Source: Bdellovibrio sp. ZAP7
GTDB taxonomy: Bacteria > Bdellovibrionota > FAC87 > UBA2466
Assembly (NCBI GenBank): GCA_945878405.1
Contig: CAMCTJ010000003.1
Coordinates: 124,001 to 188,000, forward strand
Length of the DNA: 64,000 bases
Reading direction: 5' to 3'
Shown: in pieces, positions 50,814 through 59,748 of the stretch
Position numbering within the stretch: the first letter of the stretch is position 1
How the letters are laid out: each line of letters begins with the position of its first letter
Made by a program: the position numbers and the translations under genes
The notes under the pieces: model-generated
Databases searched by the model: none
What the model was told of the DNA's origin: nothing
Seen by the model: only the letters and a program-made list of their open reading frames with translations

Positions 50814-51947
50814 ATGACGTCGGCTATTTACCCCGAAAATCGGCACAATCCCTACTACATTGTGGCCCCTCCCTACGTTAGGACTTCCGCTGGAATTCGG
50901 GCGCTGCATCTCTTGGGGCACGCTCTAAATAAAAAAGGTTTTAATGCCTTTATGACTTCGGCTCGATTGAATCCAGACTTTCTCACCAAGCCCCTTACGT
51001 TAGATATTATTGATCACCACTATGAGAATAAAATTACACCCATTGTGATTTATCCAGAAACGGTCAAAGGGAATCCCTACGGAGCTCCCTTTGTTGTCCG
51101 ATACATTATGAACTTTCCGGGACTTTTAGGAGGGGACAAAAGCTATCCTAAAAGTGAGATGTGTTTTGGCTATTCCAAGGAGCTTTTGGAAGGACAGAAA
51201 GCAGAGGACCAATCCAACGTGCTTTATATTCCGGGATGCGATACTGCCACGTTTCATCCTCCTCACGAAAACACCCCAAGAAAAGGGAGCTGTTATTTTG
51301 CTTCCAAATTTAAAAATGTTCATAATGGAAAGACCTTTCCAGTTACTAACGATTCCTTTGAAATCACCAGGGATTTGCCGGATTCTCTGTCGCCGCAAGA
51401 AATTGCCGAACTTTTAAGAAAGAGTGAGGTGTTTTACGCTTACGAAAATACCGCCCTAGCGACTGAAGCCACATTGTGTGGTTGCCCAGCTGTATTCCTT
51501 CCCAATTCCCATTTAACGAAAAGGATCGCCACTGAAGAGTCCGGGACTCACGGGGTAGCGTGGGGAAGTGATCCTAAGGAAGTTGAAAGAGCCAAAGAGA
51601 CTGTGCACTTGGCCTATCAGGATTATCTAAAACAAATTGATCTTTTTTGGACTCGGCTCGATCAATTCATTGAGTTGACTCAAAATGCTGTTAAGAAAAA
51701 AGACTACCCGGAGAGAATTGTTAAAGCACGCTTAAAACAAGATTCCGACTTAGTCGGTTCATCAGATTTTGAAAAACCCAAATTGGTAACGACCCGGCAA
51801 AAGTTTTACGGTGCCCTCTCTGTGATGGTAAGGCTAGCGGAGGAAGATGGTGTGGTCGGTCTTATCCGAAAGGTTATTAAAGCCCTGAGACAGGGCGGAA
51901 TTCCCACCGTAATAAAAAGAGCTCACGGTATTTATTTCCGAAAGTAA
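50814..51947 (+). CDS. Putative GT-B-like glycosyltransferase
   Basis: This 377-residue protein is not a clear family member. The N-terminus YYIVAPPYVRTSAGIRALHL resembles the acceptor domain of GT-B glycosyltransferases. The C-terminal segment EVFYAYENTALATEATLCG followed by CPAVFLPNSHLTKRIATEE recalls the donor-binding motif of GT4-type or WsaF-like enzymes (E...E within a Gly/Pro-rich loop). It likely acts in O-chain assembly, given that Wzm/Wzt and an epimerase precede it in the same operon. The stop is directly adjacent to the stop of the convergent rfbH, with no bases between. Confidence 0.6.
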   Translation: MTSAIYPENRHNPYYIVAPPYVRTSAGIRALHLLGHALNKKGFNAFMTSARLNPDFLTKPLTLDIIDHHYENKITPIVIYPETVKGNPYGAPFVVRYIMNFPGLLGGDKSYPKSEMCFGYSKELLEGQKAEDQSNVLYIPGCDTATFHPPHENTPRKGSCYFASKFKNVHNGKTFPVTNDSFEITRDLPDSLSPQEIAELLRKSEVFYAYENTALATEATLCGCPAVFLPNSHLTKRIATEESGTHGVAWGSDPKEVERAKETVHLAYQDYLKQIDLFWTRLDQFIELTQNAVKKKDYPERIVKARLKQDSDLVGSSDFEKPKLVTTRQKFYGALSVMVRLAEEDGVVGLIRKVIKALRQGGIPTVIKRAHGIYFRK

Positions 51948-53288
51948 CTAACGCTGACATACATCAGTTGCTCTTTCTAACTGATGTAGCATGTATTCGA
52001 TTCTTCGATCATCAAGAAGCGGATGAACCCCAATCCAAAAAGTGTCCTTCATGATTTTGTCTGTGTTCGATAAAGATCCAACAACTCGATGTTCTACGTT
52101 TTGATAAGCAGGTTGTCTCACCAAATTTCCAGAAAACAAAAGTCTTGTGCCCACTTTATTTTCTTCCAGAAAAGCCACCACTTTTTCCCGGCTTAATGAG
52201 CCGGCAACATGGAGAGGAAAGCCAAACCAACTAGGTTCGGTACCCGCGGTGGGTTCCACTGTCATAAAGTGTTTCTTAAGAACTGAGGAGGATTCGAAAC
52301 CGGCTCTAATTTTTTTCCAGTTCATTTTTCTGGCCTCGACATAGGCAGGAGCTTTCTTTAGCTGGGAAAGCCCTATTGCTGCCTGCATATCGGTTACCTT
52401 CAGATTGTACCCAATATGAGAGTAGGTATATTTGTGATCGTATCCGTGGGGGAGGCTTCCTAAACTCCAATCAAAGCGCTTTCCACAAGTGTTGTCTACG
52501 CCAGGCTCACACCAACAGTCTCTTCCCCAATCTCGGATACTTTCAGCTATTCTTCGCAAAACAGAATCTCGACACAAAACCGCTCCTCCTTCACCCATTG
52601 TGATGTGATGGGCCGGATAGAAGCTGTAAGTAGAATAAGAACCGAAAGAACCTACAAATTCACTACCGATTTTTGCACCTAAAGCGTCACAGCAGTCTTC
52701 TACTAGAAACAAGTTTTCTTTTTTACACCATTCAGCCAAGACATCAGCTCGGTAGGGGTTTCCAAGCGTGTGAGCAAGAACCACGGCCCTTGTCTTCGCG
52801 GTTTTGGCTTCCATGATTTTTTCAGGAAGTGCGTTGAGCGTTTGAAGATCGACGTCTACGAACACGGGGACCCAGCCATTCTGTACAATAGGATTTACAG
52901 TGGTGGGAAAGCCCGCAGCTACCGTTATAACTTCATCCCCCTTTTCTAGAGGTTTTAGGCCCTGTTTTTTTAGTTGGGGTGAGGAAAGCGCACTCATTGC
53001 TACCAGGTTTGCGCTGGAGCCACTATTCACGAGTAAGCTAGGAACTCGATTGCCAACGAATGTGGCAAAGTCCTTTTCAAAAGATCGACCAAATCGCCCC
53101 GTCGTTAACCAGAGGTCAAGCGATGCATCTAATAAAAAGCGAAGGTCTTCAGGATCTAGTTTTTTTGTGGTTACGGGAATGTATGTTTTTCCTGGAATAA
53201 ATTCGGAAGGACTAAATCGCTTATGAAAAAATTCTTCTGAAAGAGACAAAATCTGGTCCCGGATCTGTTCGTGAGATTTTTCAATCAT
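51948..53288 (-). CDS. rfbH: CDP-6-deoxy-hexulose 3-dehydrase (RfbH/DdhC, E1)
   Basis: This is the PMP- and [2Fe-2S]-dependent dehydrase that removes the C3 hydroxyl of CDP-4-keto-6-deoxyglucose in 3,6-dideoxyhexose synthesis. The 446-residue protein has the DegT/DnrJ aminotransferase fold, but the PLP lysine is replaced by the His-His pair (residues 227-228) in FYPAHHITMGEGGAVL, the hallmark of this enzyme. The cluster-binding cysteines are in GRDCWCEPGVDNTCGKRF. It is translated with rfbG (ATGA overlap). The dedicated reductase DdhD/RfbI, which completes the reaction, is not found in this window. Confidence 0.93.
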   Translation of the reverse strand: MIEKSHEQIRDQILSLSEEFFHKRFSPSEFIPGKTYIPVTTKKLDPEDLRFLLDASLDLWLTTGRFGRSFEKDFATFVGNRVPSLLVNSGSSANLVAMSALSSPQLKKQGLKPLEKGDEVITVAAGFPTTVNPIVQNGWVPVFVDVDLQTLNALPEKIMEAKTAKTRAVVLAHTLGNPYRADVLAEWCKKENLFLVEDCCDALGAKIGSEFVGSFGSYSTYSFYPAHHITMGEGGAVLCRDSVLRRIAESIRDWGRDCWCEPGVDNTCGKRFDWSLGSLPHGYDHKYTYSHIGYNLKVTDMQAAIGLSQLKKAPAYVEARKMNWKKIRAGFESSSVLKKHFMTVEPTAGTEPSWFGFPLHVAGSLSREKVVAFLEENKVGTRLLFSGNLVRQPAYQNVEHRVVGSLSNTDKIMKDTFWIGVHPLLDDRRIEYMLHQLERATDVCQR

Positions 53289-54361
53289 TGGTTTTCCATT
53301 CTCAACTCATAAGACTTAATTTGTTCTTTAGTTAAGTCTATGCAATTTTGCCCCTCATAAAAGTGCTGGTACCAATCCAGAGTCCACTTAACTGATTCAT
53401 CTAAAGAAAGTTGTGGTGACCAGTTCATCATTTCGTGAGCTTTTTCCCAAGAAAGACGTAAGTAGTGCGTTTCTTTGAATCCCTTTCGATGGTCTGGAGT
53501 GATCTCAACTTTCAAGTCTGAAAAAGTTTTTTGGGTTAAGTCGACTATTTTTTGAACGCTGCCATCTTCGGTTTTGGTGGGGCCAAAATTAAAAGAAGCT
53601 CCGCGAACAGCAGGATTGTTTTCCATTAGTAAACTTGCAACTTTTAAGTAGCCTGACAACGGCTCTAGAACATGTTGCCAAGGTCTCACCGCTTCAGGAA
53701 AGCGAATGAAGACAGGCTCGTCGGATTTCCATGCACGAATCAAATCGGGAATGAGTCGATCGGGGCTCCAGTCTCCTCCACCAATTACGTTTCCAGCTCT
53801 AACAGAAGCGATAGCTGGAGAGGTGGATTCAGAAAAAAAGGATTTTTGATAGCTTGAGAAAACAAGTTCAGCGGCTGCCTTTGAAGCGCTATAAGGATCG
53901 TTTCCGCCGAGTCTGTCCGATTCCCGATGTTCTCTTGGCTCATTACTGGGTTCATAAACCTTGTCGGTTGTGATTACCAAGCCACCTCGAACCGAATCAA
54001 CGTGCCTCACGCACTCTAAAAAATTAGCCGTTCCTTGTATGTTGACATCAAAAGTAAGCAGAGGGTTTCGGTAGCTTTCCCGAACCAGTGGCTGAGCAGC
54101 CAAATGAAATGCAAAATCGGGTCGGAAAGATTCAAAGATTTTTAATAAGTGTGCATAATCCCGTACGTCTCCTCGATGGTCTTCAATCTGATTGCTTAAG
54201 GAAAGCGTTTCAAAAACAGAAGGATTCGTTGGAACTTGATCTGAATAGCCACAAACATGGGTCCCCTGAAGAAGAAGCCATTGTGCTAGCCAACTTCCCT
54301 TGAAGCCTGTGTGGCCAGTTATCAGTACTTTTTTGCCACGAAAAGCCGTAAATAAAGGCAT
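53285..54361 (-). CDS. rfbG: CDP-glucose 4,6-dehydratase
   Basis: This is an extended SDR of 358 residues that converts CDP-glucose to CDP-4-keto-6-deoxyglucose. The NAD-binding motif is KKVLITGHTGFKGSWLAQW, the catalytic Thr-Asp-Lys region is VITTDKVYEP and the Tyr-Lys pair is in NDPYSASKAAAELVF. DHRKGFKETHYLRL and DWSPDRLIPDLIRAW are further family blocks. It pairs with rfbF, encoded divergently, and with rfbH downstream. The region between rfbG and rfbF (about 58 to 94 bases) must contain both promoters; I see only a -35-like TTGACT on the rfbG side. Confidence 0.94.
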   Translation of the reverse strand: MPLFTAFRGKKVLITGHTGFKGSWLAQWLLLQGTHVCGYSDQVPTNPSVFETLSLSNQIEDHRGDVRDYAHLLKIFESFRPDFAFHLAAQPLVRESYRNPLLTFDVNIQGTANFLECVRHVDSVRGGLVITTDKVYEPSNEPREHRESDRLGGNDPYSASKAAAELVFSSYQKSFFSESTSPAIASVRAGNVIGGGDWSPDRLIPDLIRAWKSDEPVFIRFPEAVRPWQHVLEPLSGYLKVASLLMENNPAVRGASFNFGPTKTEDGSVQKIVDLTQKTFSDLKVEITPDHRKGFKETHYLRLSWEKAHEMMNWSPQLSLDESVKWTLDWYQHFYEGQNCIDLTKEQIKSYELRMENQ

Positions 54362-54455
54362 TCTATGGATTAATCTTACGCGGCACCTTTAGTCAATAAA
54401 GGTCTAATGGAAATAACATTTGGAAAAGATAGCTGAAAGCTTTAAGGTTATCGGC

Positions 54456-55292
54456 GTGAATTCAGGCCATAATGAAAAATCCCGGAATGTGCCGGTTTTA
54501 ATTTTAGCTGGTGGTATGGGAACCCGGTTGTCTGAGGAAACCCAGCTTCGCCCTAAACCGATGGTTGAGATTGGCGGGATCCCCATTCTCCTTCACCTCA
54601 TGAGGTTTTACTACGCGCATGGATTTAATGATTTTGTTATTTGTGCTGGATATCGAGCTTGGGATATCAAAGATTATTTTCTGAATTATCAATTCAATCA
54701 TCACCATGTTGAAATAGACCACCGGGAGCAAGTGCTTAACCCCCCAAAACCATGGGGAGGGACTGAGTCTCAAGAACGGTGGAGAGTTCGAGTAGTAGAC
54801 ACGGGCTTAAATACCCAGACGGGTGGAAGAGTTGCCCGAGCTCTTGAAGAAACCCAACTTCTCAAAACTGCAGAAAACTTTGCTCTGACTTATGGCGACG
54901 GTCTTTCAGATGTAAATTTGGATGCTGAGCTTAGCTTTCATTTGAAAAATCAGAGTATCGGCACGGTATTAGGAGTGCGCCCTCGGGCTCGCTTTGGTGA
55001 AATTAAACTAAATGGATTTCGAGCAGAGGCATTTGTAGAAAAGCCCCAAAGCACTCAAGGGTGGATCAACGGGGGCTTTTTCTTTTTTAATAAGAAATTT
55101 AGAGAATATCTTTCGACTGATGAAAAGTGCATTCTGGAGAGGGAGCCGCTTTCAAAATTAGCCTCTGATGCACAACTGAATGTTTACCAACATGAAGGAT
55201 TCTGGCAGCCCATGGATTTTCTGCGGGATAAAAACGAGCTCCAAGCCCTCTGGGATTCAGGAAATGCTCCTTGGAGTCTGGTTAGAACATGA
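54456..55292 (+). CDS. rfbF: Glucose-1-phosphate cytidylyltransferase
   Basis: RfbF makes CDP-glucose from glucose 1-phosphate and CTP, the entry step of the CDP-sugar branch. The nucleotide-binding motif VLILAGGMGTRLSEETQLR and the block KPMVEIGGIPILLHLMRFY are typical, followed by FALTYGDGLSDVN for the metal-binding Asp. Length is about 278 residues. I chose GTG 54456, which has an AAGG nine bases upstream; a TTG at 54420 is also possible. The stop overlaps the ThDP enzyme gene by four bases, tying the CDP-sugar step to the following genes. Confidence 0.92.
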   Translation: MNSGHNEKSRNVPVLILAGGMGTRLSEETQLRPKPMVEIGGIPILLHLMRFYYAHGFNDFVICAGYRAWDIKDYFLNYQFNHHHVEIDHREQVLNPPKPWGGTESQERWRVRVVDTGLNTQTGGRVARALEETQLLKTAENFALTYGDGLSDVNLDAELSFHLKNQSIGTVLGVRPRARFGEIKLNGFRAEAFVEKPQSTQGWINGGFFFFNKKFREYLSTDEKCILEREPLSKLASDAQLNVYQHEGFWQPMDFLRDKNELQALWDSGNAPWSLVRT

Positions 55293-57100
55293 AAAAGCGC
55301 GTAGCCGATTATGTGGCAGAAACCCTCTTCAATGCAGGGATTCGACATGTCTTTATGGTTACCGGTGGTGGAGCGATGCACTTAAACGATGCTTTTGGCC
55401 GCTGCAAGGGAATGGAGTACGTCGCCTGTCATCATGAGCAAGCGTGTGCGATTGCCGCCGAAAGTTACTACCGAATGTCCAATCGTTTGGCTGCAGTAAA
55501 CGTAACTACTGGACCGGGCGGAACCAATGCTCTTACCGGCGTCTACGGAGCCTACGTAGATTCGCAAGGTATGGTTGTTGTTTCTGGACAGGTGAAGTGG
55601 GAAACTTTAGTCCGCAGCACGAAACTACCGTTGAGGCAGCTGGGAGATCAAGAAGTAGACATCATCCGAATTGTAGAACCCATCACTAAGTATGCTGTTA
55701 TTATCGAAGATCCAAAGTCGGTTCGTTTTCATCTCGAAAAAGCTCTCTATTTAGCGCAATCAGGTCGTCCGGGACCTGTTTGGATTGATATTCCAATCAA
55801 TATCCAGGGGGCGCTGATTGAGACAGATGAACTGGTTGGATTTGACCCACAAGAGTTAAAACAATCGGAAACGCCGGTTTTAAAAATCGCTCAAGTCGAT
55901 GAGCTGATTGAAAAGTTTCGGAAATCAAAACGACCGGTGGTGCTAGCGGGCTCGGGAATCCGTCTTTCTGGAGCTTACGACCAGTATCTTCAACTGTTGG
56001 ATTATTTAGGGGTCCCTGCCGTTACCGCTTGGAATTGCCACGATCTTCTTTGGGATGATCACCCTCTCTATTGTGGGCGACCTGGAACTATTGGGGACAG
56101 AGCTGGAAATTTTGTTGTGCAAAATTCGGACTTTTTATTGGTGCTTGGGTGTCGATTAAATATTCGACAAATAAGTTACAATTGGGGTGCTTTTGCCAGA
56201 GAAGCTTTCAAAGTAATGGTGGATATTGATGAAAGCGAACTTAAAAAACCCACTCTCAAAATTGATCTTCCCATTCATGCGAATGTTGCGGATGTGATGC
56301 AAGAGATATTAAAAAGACCCGAACTGGAAAAAAATGAAGAACATCAAAAGTGGCTCCAGTGGTCCCTTGAAAGAAAAAGAAGATATCCCGTAACTTTGGA
56401 TTCCTACTGGGATACAAAAAATTGTGTAAACCCTTATTGTTTTGTTGATTGTCTCAGTGAGCAATTAGAAGAAAATGAAAGAATTGTTACCGGGGACGGA
56501 ACCGCCTGCGTGGTTACTTTTCAGGCTGCCAAAATAAAAAAAGGGCAAAGGCTCTATACAAATTCCGGATGTGCATCGATGGGCTACGACCTTCCCGCTG
56601 CGGTAGGGGCCTATTTTTCGGAAAGACCGAAAAGGCTCATTTGTTTGGCGGGAGATGGAAGTATCCAAATGAACCTCCAAGAACTCCAAACGATTGTAAC
56701 GCATCAGCTTCCCCTCAAGATTTTTGTTCTGAACAACCAGGGCTACCATTCAATAAGACAAACTCAACAAAACTACTTTTCAGATAACATCGTGGGATGT
56801 GGCACTGAGAGCGGGCTGGGTTTTCCAAATCTAGAAAAATTGGCCGCGGCCTATGGGATTCCCTACCGGAAAATTGAACATGTTTCGGAAATGGCTCAAA
56901 CGGTTAGCAAAACTCTCAATAGCGATGGTCCTCAAATTTGCGAAGTAATTCTAGATCTTAATCAGCAATTCGCCCCTAAATTGAGTTCCAAAAAACTTGA
57001 AGATGGCAGAATGGTATCAGCTCCCCTTGAAGATATGGCGCCTTTTTTGGAGCGAAGCGAGTTATTGCAGAATCTCATCATTAAACCGCTTGAAATTTGA
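55289..57100 (+). CDS. ThDP-dependent enzyme of acetolactate synthase type (YerE-like candidate)
   Basis: This is a 603-residue three-domain ThDP enzyme of the acetolactate synthase family. E50 in CHHEQACAIAAESYY is the usual catalytic Glu of the Pyr domain, NVTTGPGGTNALTGVYGA is the following loop, and the PP-domain motif starts at GDG (455-457) and ends NN (482-483). Acetolactate synthases act on pyruvate; YerE, a relative, adds the two-carbon unit of pyruvate to a CDP-3,6-dideoxy-4-ketosugar to make yersiniose. The gene is translationally coupled to rfbF and near rfbG and rfbH, so a carbon-branching reaction on a CDP-sugar is a good guess. A housekeeping ilvB is less likely, as no small subunit is adjacent. 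Confidence 0.85.
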   Translation: MKKRVADYVAETLFNAGIRHVFMVTGGGAMHLNDAFGRCKGMEYVACHHEQACAIAAESYYRMSNRLAAVNVTTGPGGTNALTGVYGAYVDSQGMVVVSGQVKWETLVRSTKLPLRQLGDQEVDIIRIVEPITKYAVIIEDPKSVRFHLEKALYLAQSGRPGPVWIDIPINIQGALIETDELVGFDPQELKQSETPVLKIAQVDELIEKFRKSKRPVVLAGSGIRLSGAYDQYLQLLDYLGVPAVTAWNCHDLLWDDHPLYCGRPGTIGDRAGNFVVQNSDFLLVLGCRLNIRQISYNWGAFAREAFKVMVDIDESELKKPTLKIDLPIHANVADVMQEILKRPELEKNEEHQKWLQWSLERKRRYPVTLDSYWDTKNCVNPYCFVDCLSEQLEENERIVTGDGTACVVTFQAAKIKKGQRLYTNSGCASMGYDLPAAVGAYFSERPKRLICLAGDGSIQMNLQELQTIVTHQLPLKIFVLNNQGYHSIRQTQQNYFSDNIVGCGTESGLGFPNLEKLAAAYGIPYRKIEHVSEMAQTVSKTLNSDGPQICEVILDLNQQFAPKLSSKKLEDGRMVSAPLEDMAPFLERSELLQNLIIKPLEI

Positions 57101-57133
57101 TAGATCGGGATTTAGTAGTAGTACCTTAATATC

Positions 57134-57139
57134 GGGAGG
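57134..57139 (+). promoter_or_regulatory. Strong ribosome binding site before the aldolase gene
   Basis: GGGAGG lies seven bases before the ATG at 57147. It supports this start over the upstream in-frame Met at 56997, which lies inside the ThDP gene. Confidence 0.7.
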
Positions 57140-57146
57140 TTATTCC

Positions 57147-57956
57147 ATGAATTTACTTGAGAAAAAAATGGTCAGTTTGCTTTGCGAAATGCGTGACCAG
57201 CACCACGTGAGTGGGGTTAAGGCTGAATTTGAAGCAGAAGGTACTCGCATGGAAGAGGCCATGAGGCTCAAAGAAATTGCCACTCGAGCAAATTTGGATC
57301 TCACCATAAAAGTCGGTGGGTGCGAAGCCATCAAAGATATGTTTGAGGCAGGTTCCCTTGGGACGACTCACCTGGTAGGCCCTATGGTTGAGACTCCCTA
57401 CGCACTAAAAAAATATATAGCCGCTACAAAAATCGCTTTCTCTCCAGAAGTTCGAGAAGAAATGGAATTTTTGATAAATCTGGAAACGATCACTGCCTGC
57501 AAGAATTTTGATGACATGTTGAATCTCCCAGAAGCAAAAGACCTCGACGGGATTGTCTTAGGAAGAGTTGATCTTACAGGTTCGATGGGGCTCAATAGAG
57601 ACAGCGTCAATAGCGATCAAATTCTAGATATCTGTTCGACGATGGCTTCAAAGGCGAAAGCAGCTGGAAAGAAAGTGGTAGTTGGGGGAGCCGTTTCTGT
57701 TCATTCTCTTCCGTTCTTTCAAAAGTTTGCACCAGGACATTTAGACCGATTTGAAACTCGCAAGGTAGTTTTTCAATGTCCAGGAGCTATCAAAAATACG
57801 GAGCATGCTTTCTTAAAGGCAGTTGAGTTTGAAATCATGTGGCTCAAGAACAAAAAAGAATACTATGGAGTGATCCACCGAGAAGATGATTCCCGTCTTG
57901 CAATGATGCAAGAAAGATATGACAACTCTATTCGCAGCATGAATTTAAATGGTTAA
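57147..57956 (+). CDS. HpcH/HpaI (citrate lyase-like) aldolase family protein
   Basis: This is a 269-residue TIM-barrel aldolase of the HpcH/HpaI/CitE superfamily, which forms or breaks C-C bonds next to an enolised pyruvate or acyl unit with a divalent metal. Visible features are the early EAEGTRMEEAMRLKEIA, KVGGCEAIKDMFEAG, THLVGPMVETPYALK, the metal ligand Glu in LINLETITACKN (E113) and the Asp in LGRVDLTGSMGL (D142). It follows the ThDP gene by 46 bases and overlaps the SDR gene by eight. In this setting it may extend or trim a side chain on a sugar; the true substrate is unknown. Confidence 0.8.
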   Translation: MNLLEKKMVSLLCEMRDQHHVSGVKAEFEAEGTRMEEAMRLKEIATRANLDLTIKVGGCEAIKDMFEAGSLGTTHLVGPMVETPYALKKYIAATKIAFSPEVREEMEFLINLETITACKNFDDMLNLPEAKDLDGIVLGRVDLTGSMGLNRDSVNSDQILDICSTMASKAKAAGKKVVVGGAVSVHSLPFFQKFAPGHLDRFETRKVVFQCPGAIKNTEHAFLKAVEFEIMWLKNKKEYYGVIHREDDSRLAMMQERYDNSIRSMNLNG

Positions 57957-58632
57957 AGGTCGGGGCCCAGTAAAAGCATTAGTTACTGGCGGTTCTAGGG
58001 GCCTTGGTCGAGCGATCGTCGATGTATTTACCGAGTTAGGGTTCGAGGTCTGCTCTCCGACTCGTGCTGAGCTTGATCTTGCTTCTCCGAGTTCGATTAA
58101 AAATTTCATCCAAAAAAATCAAGCTCTTGGATTTTCCGTTTTGGTGAATAATGCCGGCATCAATTTCCCCCAAAACTTGCTGGATACCCCTGACGAGCTT
58201 TGGAATGAAACATTGCAAGTGAATCTATCGGCTCCCGAACAGCTCATTAAGGGTTTTGTGCCTGCCATGTGTGAGAATAAATACGGGCGAATTGTTAATA
58301 TCAGCTCGATTTTCGCTATCGTGAGCAAAGCAAAAAGGTCAGCCTATTCAGCAGCCAAATCCGGTTTAGATGGCCTTACTCGATCTTTAGCTGTGGAATT
58401 TGGAGACAAAGGGATACTGGCCAATTCGGTTTGCCCCGGTTTTTTGGATACCGAACTTACTCGAAAAAATAATTCACCAGCAGAGATTGAAAAAATAAAA
58501 GATTCGATTCCAGTGCGGCGACTGGCGGATCCCAAAGAGATTGCCCACTTTATCGGATTCTTGTGTTCGGAAAAAAACACCTACATCACAGGTCAGTCTT
58601 TGATTATCGATGGGGGATTTACCACCCTTTAG
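57949..58632 (+). CDS. Short-chain dehydrogenase/reductase (FabG-like)
   Basis: This is a classical SDR of 227 residues. The NAD(P) motif is TGGSRGLGRAI (13-23), the NNAG motif is at 67-70, and the catalytic Ser lies in NISSIFA (119-120) with Y133 and K137 in SAYSAAKSGLDGL. The C-terminus IDGGFTTL is usual for the family. It probably reduces a keto group made by the neighbouring ThDP enzyme or aldolase. The start at 57949 overlaps the aldolase stop by eight bases, and the stop is seven bases before the cyclase gene. Confidence 0.88.
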   Translation: MVKGRGPVKALVTGGSRGLGRAIVDVFTELGFEVCSPTRAELDLASPSSIKNFIQKNQALGFSVLVNNAGINFPQNLLDTPDELWNETLQVNLSAPEQLIKGFVPAMCENKYGRIVNISSIFAIVSKAKRSAYSAAKSGLDGLTRSLAVEFGDKGILANSVCPGFLDTELTRKNNSPAEIEKIKDSIPVRRLADPKEIAHFIGFLCSEKNTYITGQSLIIDGGFTTL

Positions 58633-58639
58633 CCGCTCT

Positions 58640-59740
58640 ATGGAAAACTTTTTCATCAAAAGTAGAGCGCATGACTATGAAGTTCGATTTGAAGACTCTT
58701 TTGCCAATTCTGTAAAACGGGCCGCTGATTCTCAGCGAAATTTTTTACTCGCCGATAAAAAAGTCTACGCACTTTATCCGAATGCATTTAAAGGTCTATT
58801 CGATTCCCAGGATATCTATTTGGTTGAAGCGCTGGAGTCTAACAAGTCTTATGAGGCGCTTGTCCCCCTATTCGAATGGCTTTTGCGCCAAAACTTCAGA
58901 AAAGATTGTAAGCTCGTGGTGGTGGGTGGCGGAGTCACACAAGATATGGGTGCCTTTGTAGCCAATCTCTTATTGCGGGGTGTTCGCTGGTCACTTGTTC
59001 CGACTACTCTCTTAGCTCAGGGAGACAGCTGTATTGGCAGTAAAAGTTCGATAAATTTTGGAAGTTTTAAAAATCAGCTCGGGTATTTTTATCCTCCCCA
59101 CTCGGTTCATCTCTGCTACGAAGTGCTGGGAACTTTGTCGGATGATGACTGGAATTCGGGATTAGGAGAGATTGTAAAGCTTGCCATAATCGCAGGGGAG
59201 AGTTCGTTTAGCCGGGCGATGGATGTTTTTTCTGATGCGCAAGCTCGAAAGCCAGTTGTAATGGAACTCATTCGAGATACGCTTTTGATTAAAAAGGATT
59301 TCATCGAGAGAGATGAATTGGATGTTGGGCCCAGACGCTTATTGAATTTTGGACATACGTTTGGTCATGCGTACGAATCAGCCACCAACTACCAAATCCC
59401 TCATGGAGTTGCGGTGGCAATCGGCATGGGTAACGCCGCTTTCGTCTCCCAAAAACTGGGCATGCTTCCCGAAGAACAATTCAAACTCGTTTGGAGCACC
59501 TTGGAGCCCCTAACTAAACAATTCCTAGTGCAGCTATTTGCCATCGACATGAGGACGATCGCATCTGCTATTCAGCGAGATAAGAAAAATACGTCGAACA
59601 AGATCAACTGCATTTTGTTGAGCGGGGTGGGGAAGCTGGAAATAAGACCCCTGTCTCTACAGGAGGATGTGTTACCGCTCATCGAAGGATTCTTGAATTG
59701 GATAAAAGCCCAGGACAATCAATCCCGGTCTTTAAGATAG
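58640..59740 (+). CDS. AroB-superfamily sugar-phosphate cyclase
   Basis: This is a 366-residue member of the dehydroquinate synthase superfamily of NAD- and zinc-dependent sugar-phosphate cyclases. Zinc ligands are E177 in GLGEIVKLAII, H239 in NFGHTFGHAYES and H255 in IPHGVAVAIGMG. The motif around the substrate reads DSCIGSKSSINFGSFKNQLG (130-149), where dehydroquinate synthase usually has the KTGVN type of block; N-F-x3-K-N-x-L-G is closer to the sedoheptulose 7-phosphate cyclase branch. Together with its glycan-locus setting, this suggests that it forms a carbocycle other than dehydroquinate. I choose ATG 58640; a Met at 58610 lies in the SDR gene. Confidence 0.82.
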   Translation: MENFFIKSRAHDYEVRFEDSFANSVKRAADSQRNFLLADKKVYALYPNAFKGLFDSQDIYLVEALESNKSYEALVPLFEWLLRQNFRKDCKLVVVGGGVTQDMGAFVANLLLRGVRWSLVPTTLLAQGDSCIGSKSSINFGSFKNQLGYFYPPHSVHLCYEVLGTLSDDDWNSGLGEIVKLAIIAGESSFSRAMDVFSDAQARKPVVMELIRDTLLIKKDFIERDELDVGPRRLLNFGHTFGHAYESATNYQIPHGVAVAIGMGNAAFVSQKLGMLPEEQFKLVWSTLEPLTKQFLVQLFAIDMRTIASAIQRDKKNTSNKINCILLSGVGKLEIRPLSLQEDVLPLIEGFLNWIKAQDNQSRSLR

Positions 59741-59748
59741 GCTTCCTT

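Noticed and set aside
55289-57100. Housekeeping acetolactate synthase (ilvB) for valine and isoleucine
   Set aside because: No regulatory subunit or ilv gene is adjacent, and the gene is coupled to rfbF in a glycan operon; a role in sugar synthesis is more likely, though not proven.
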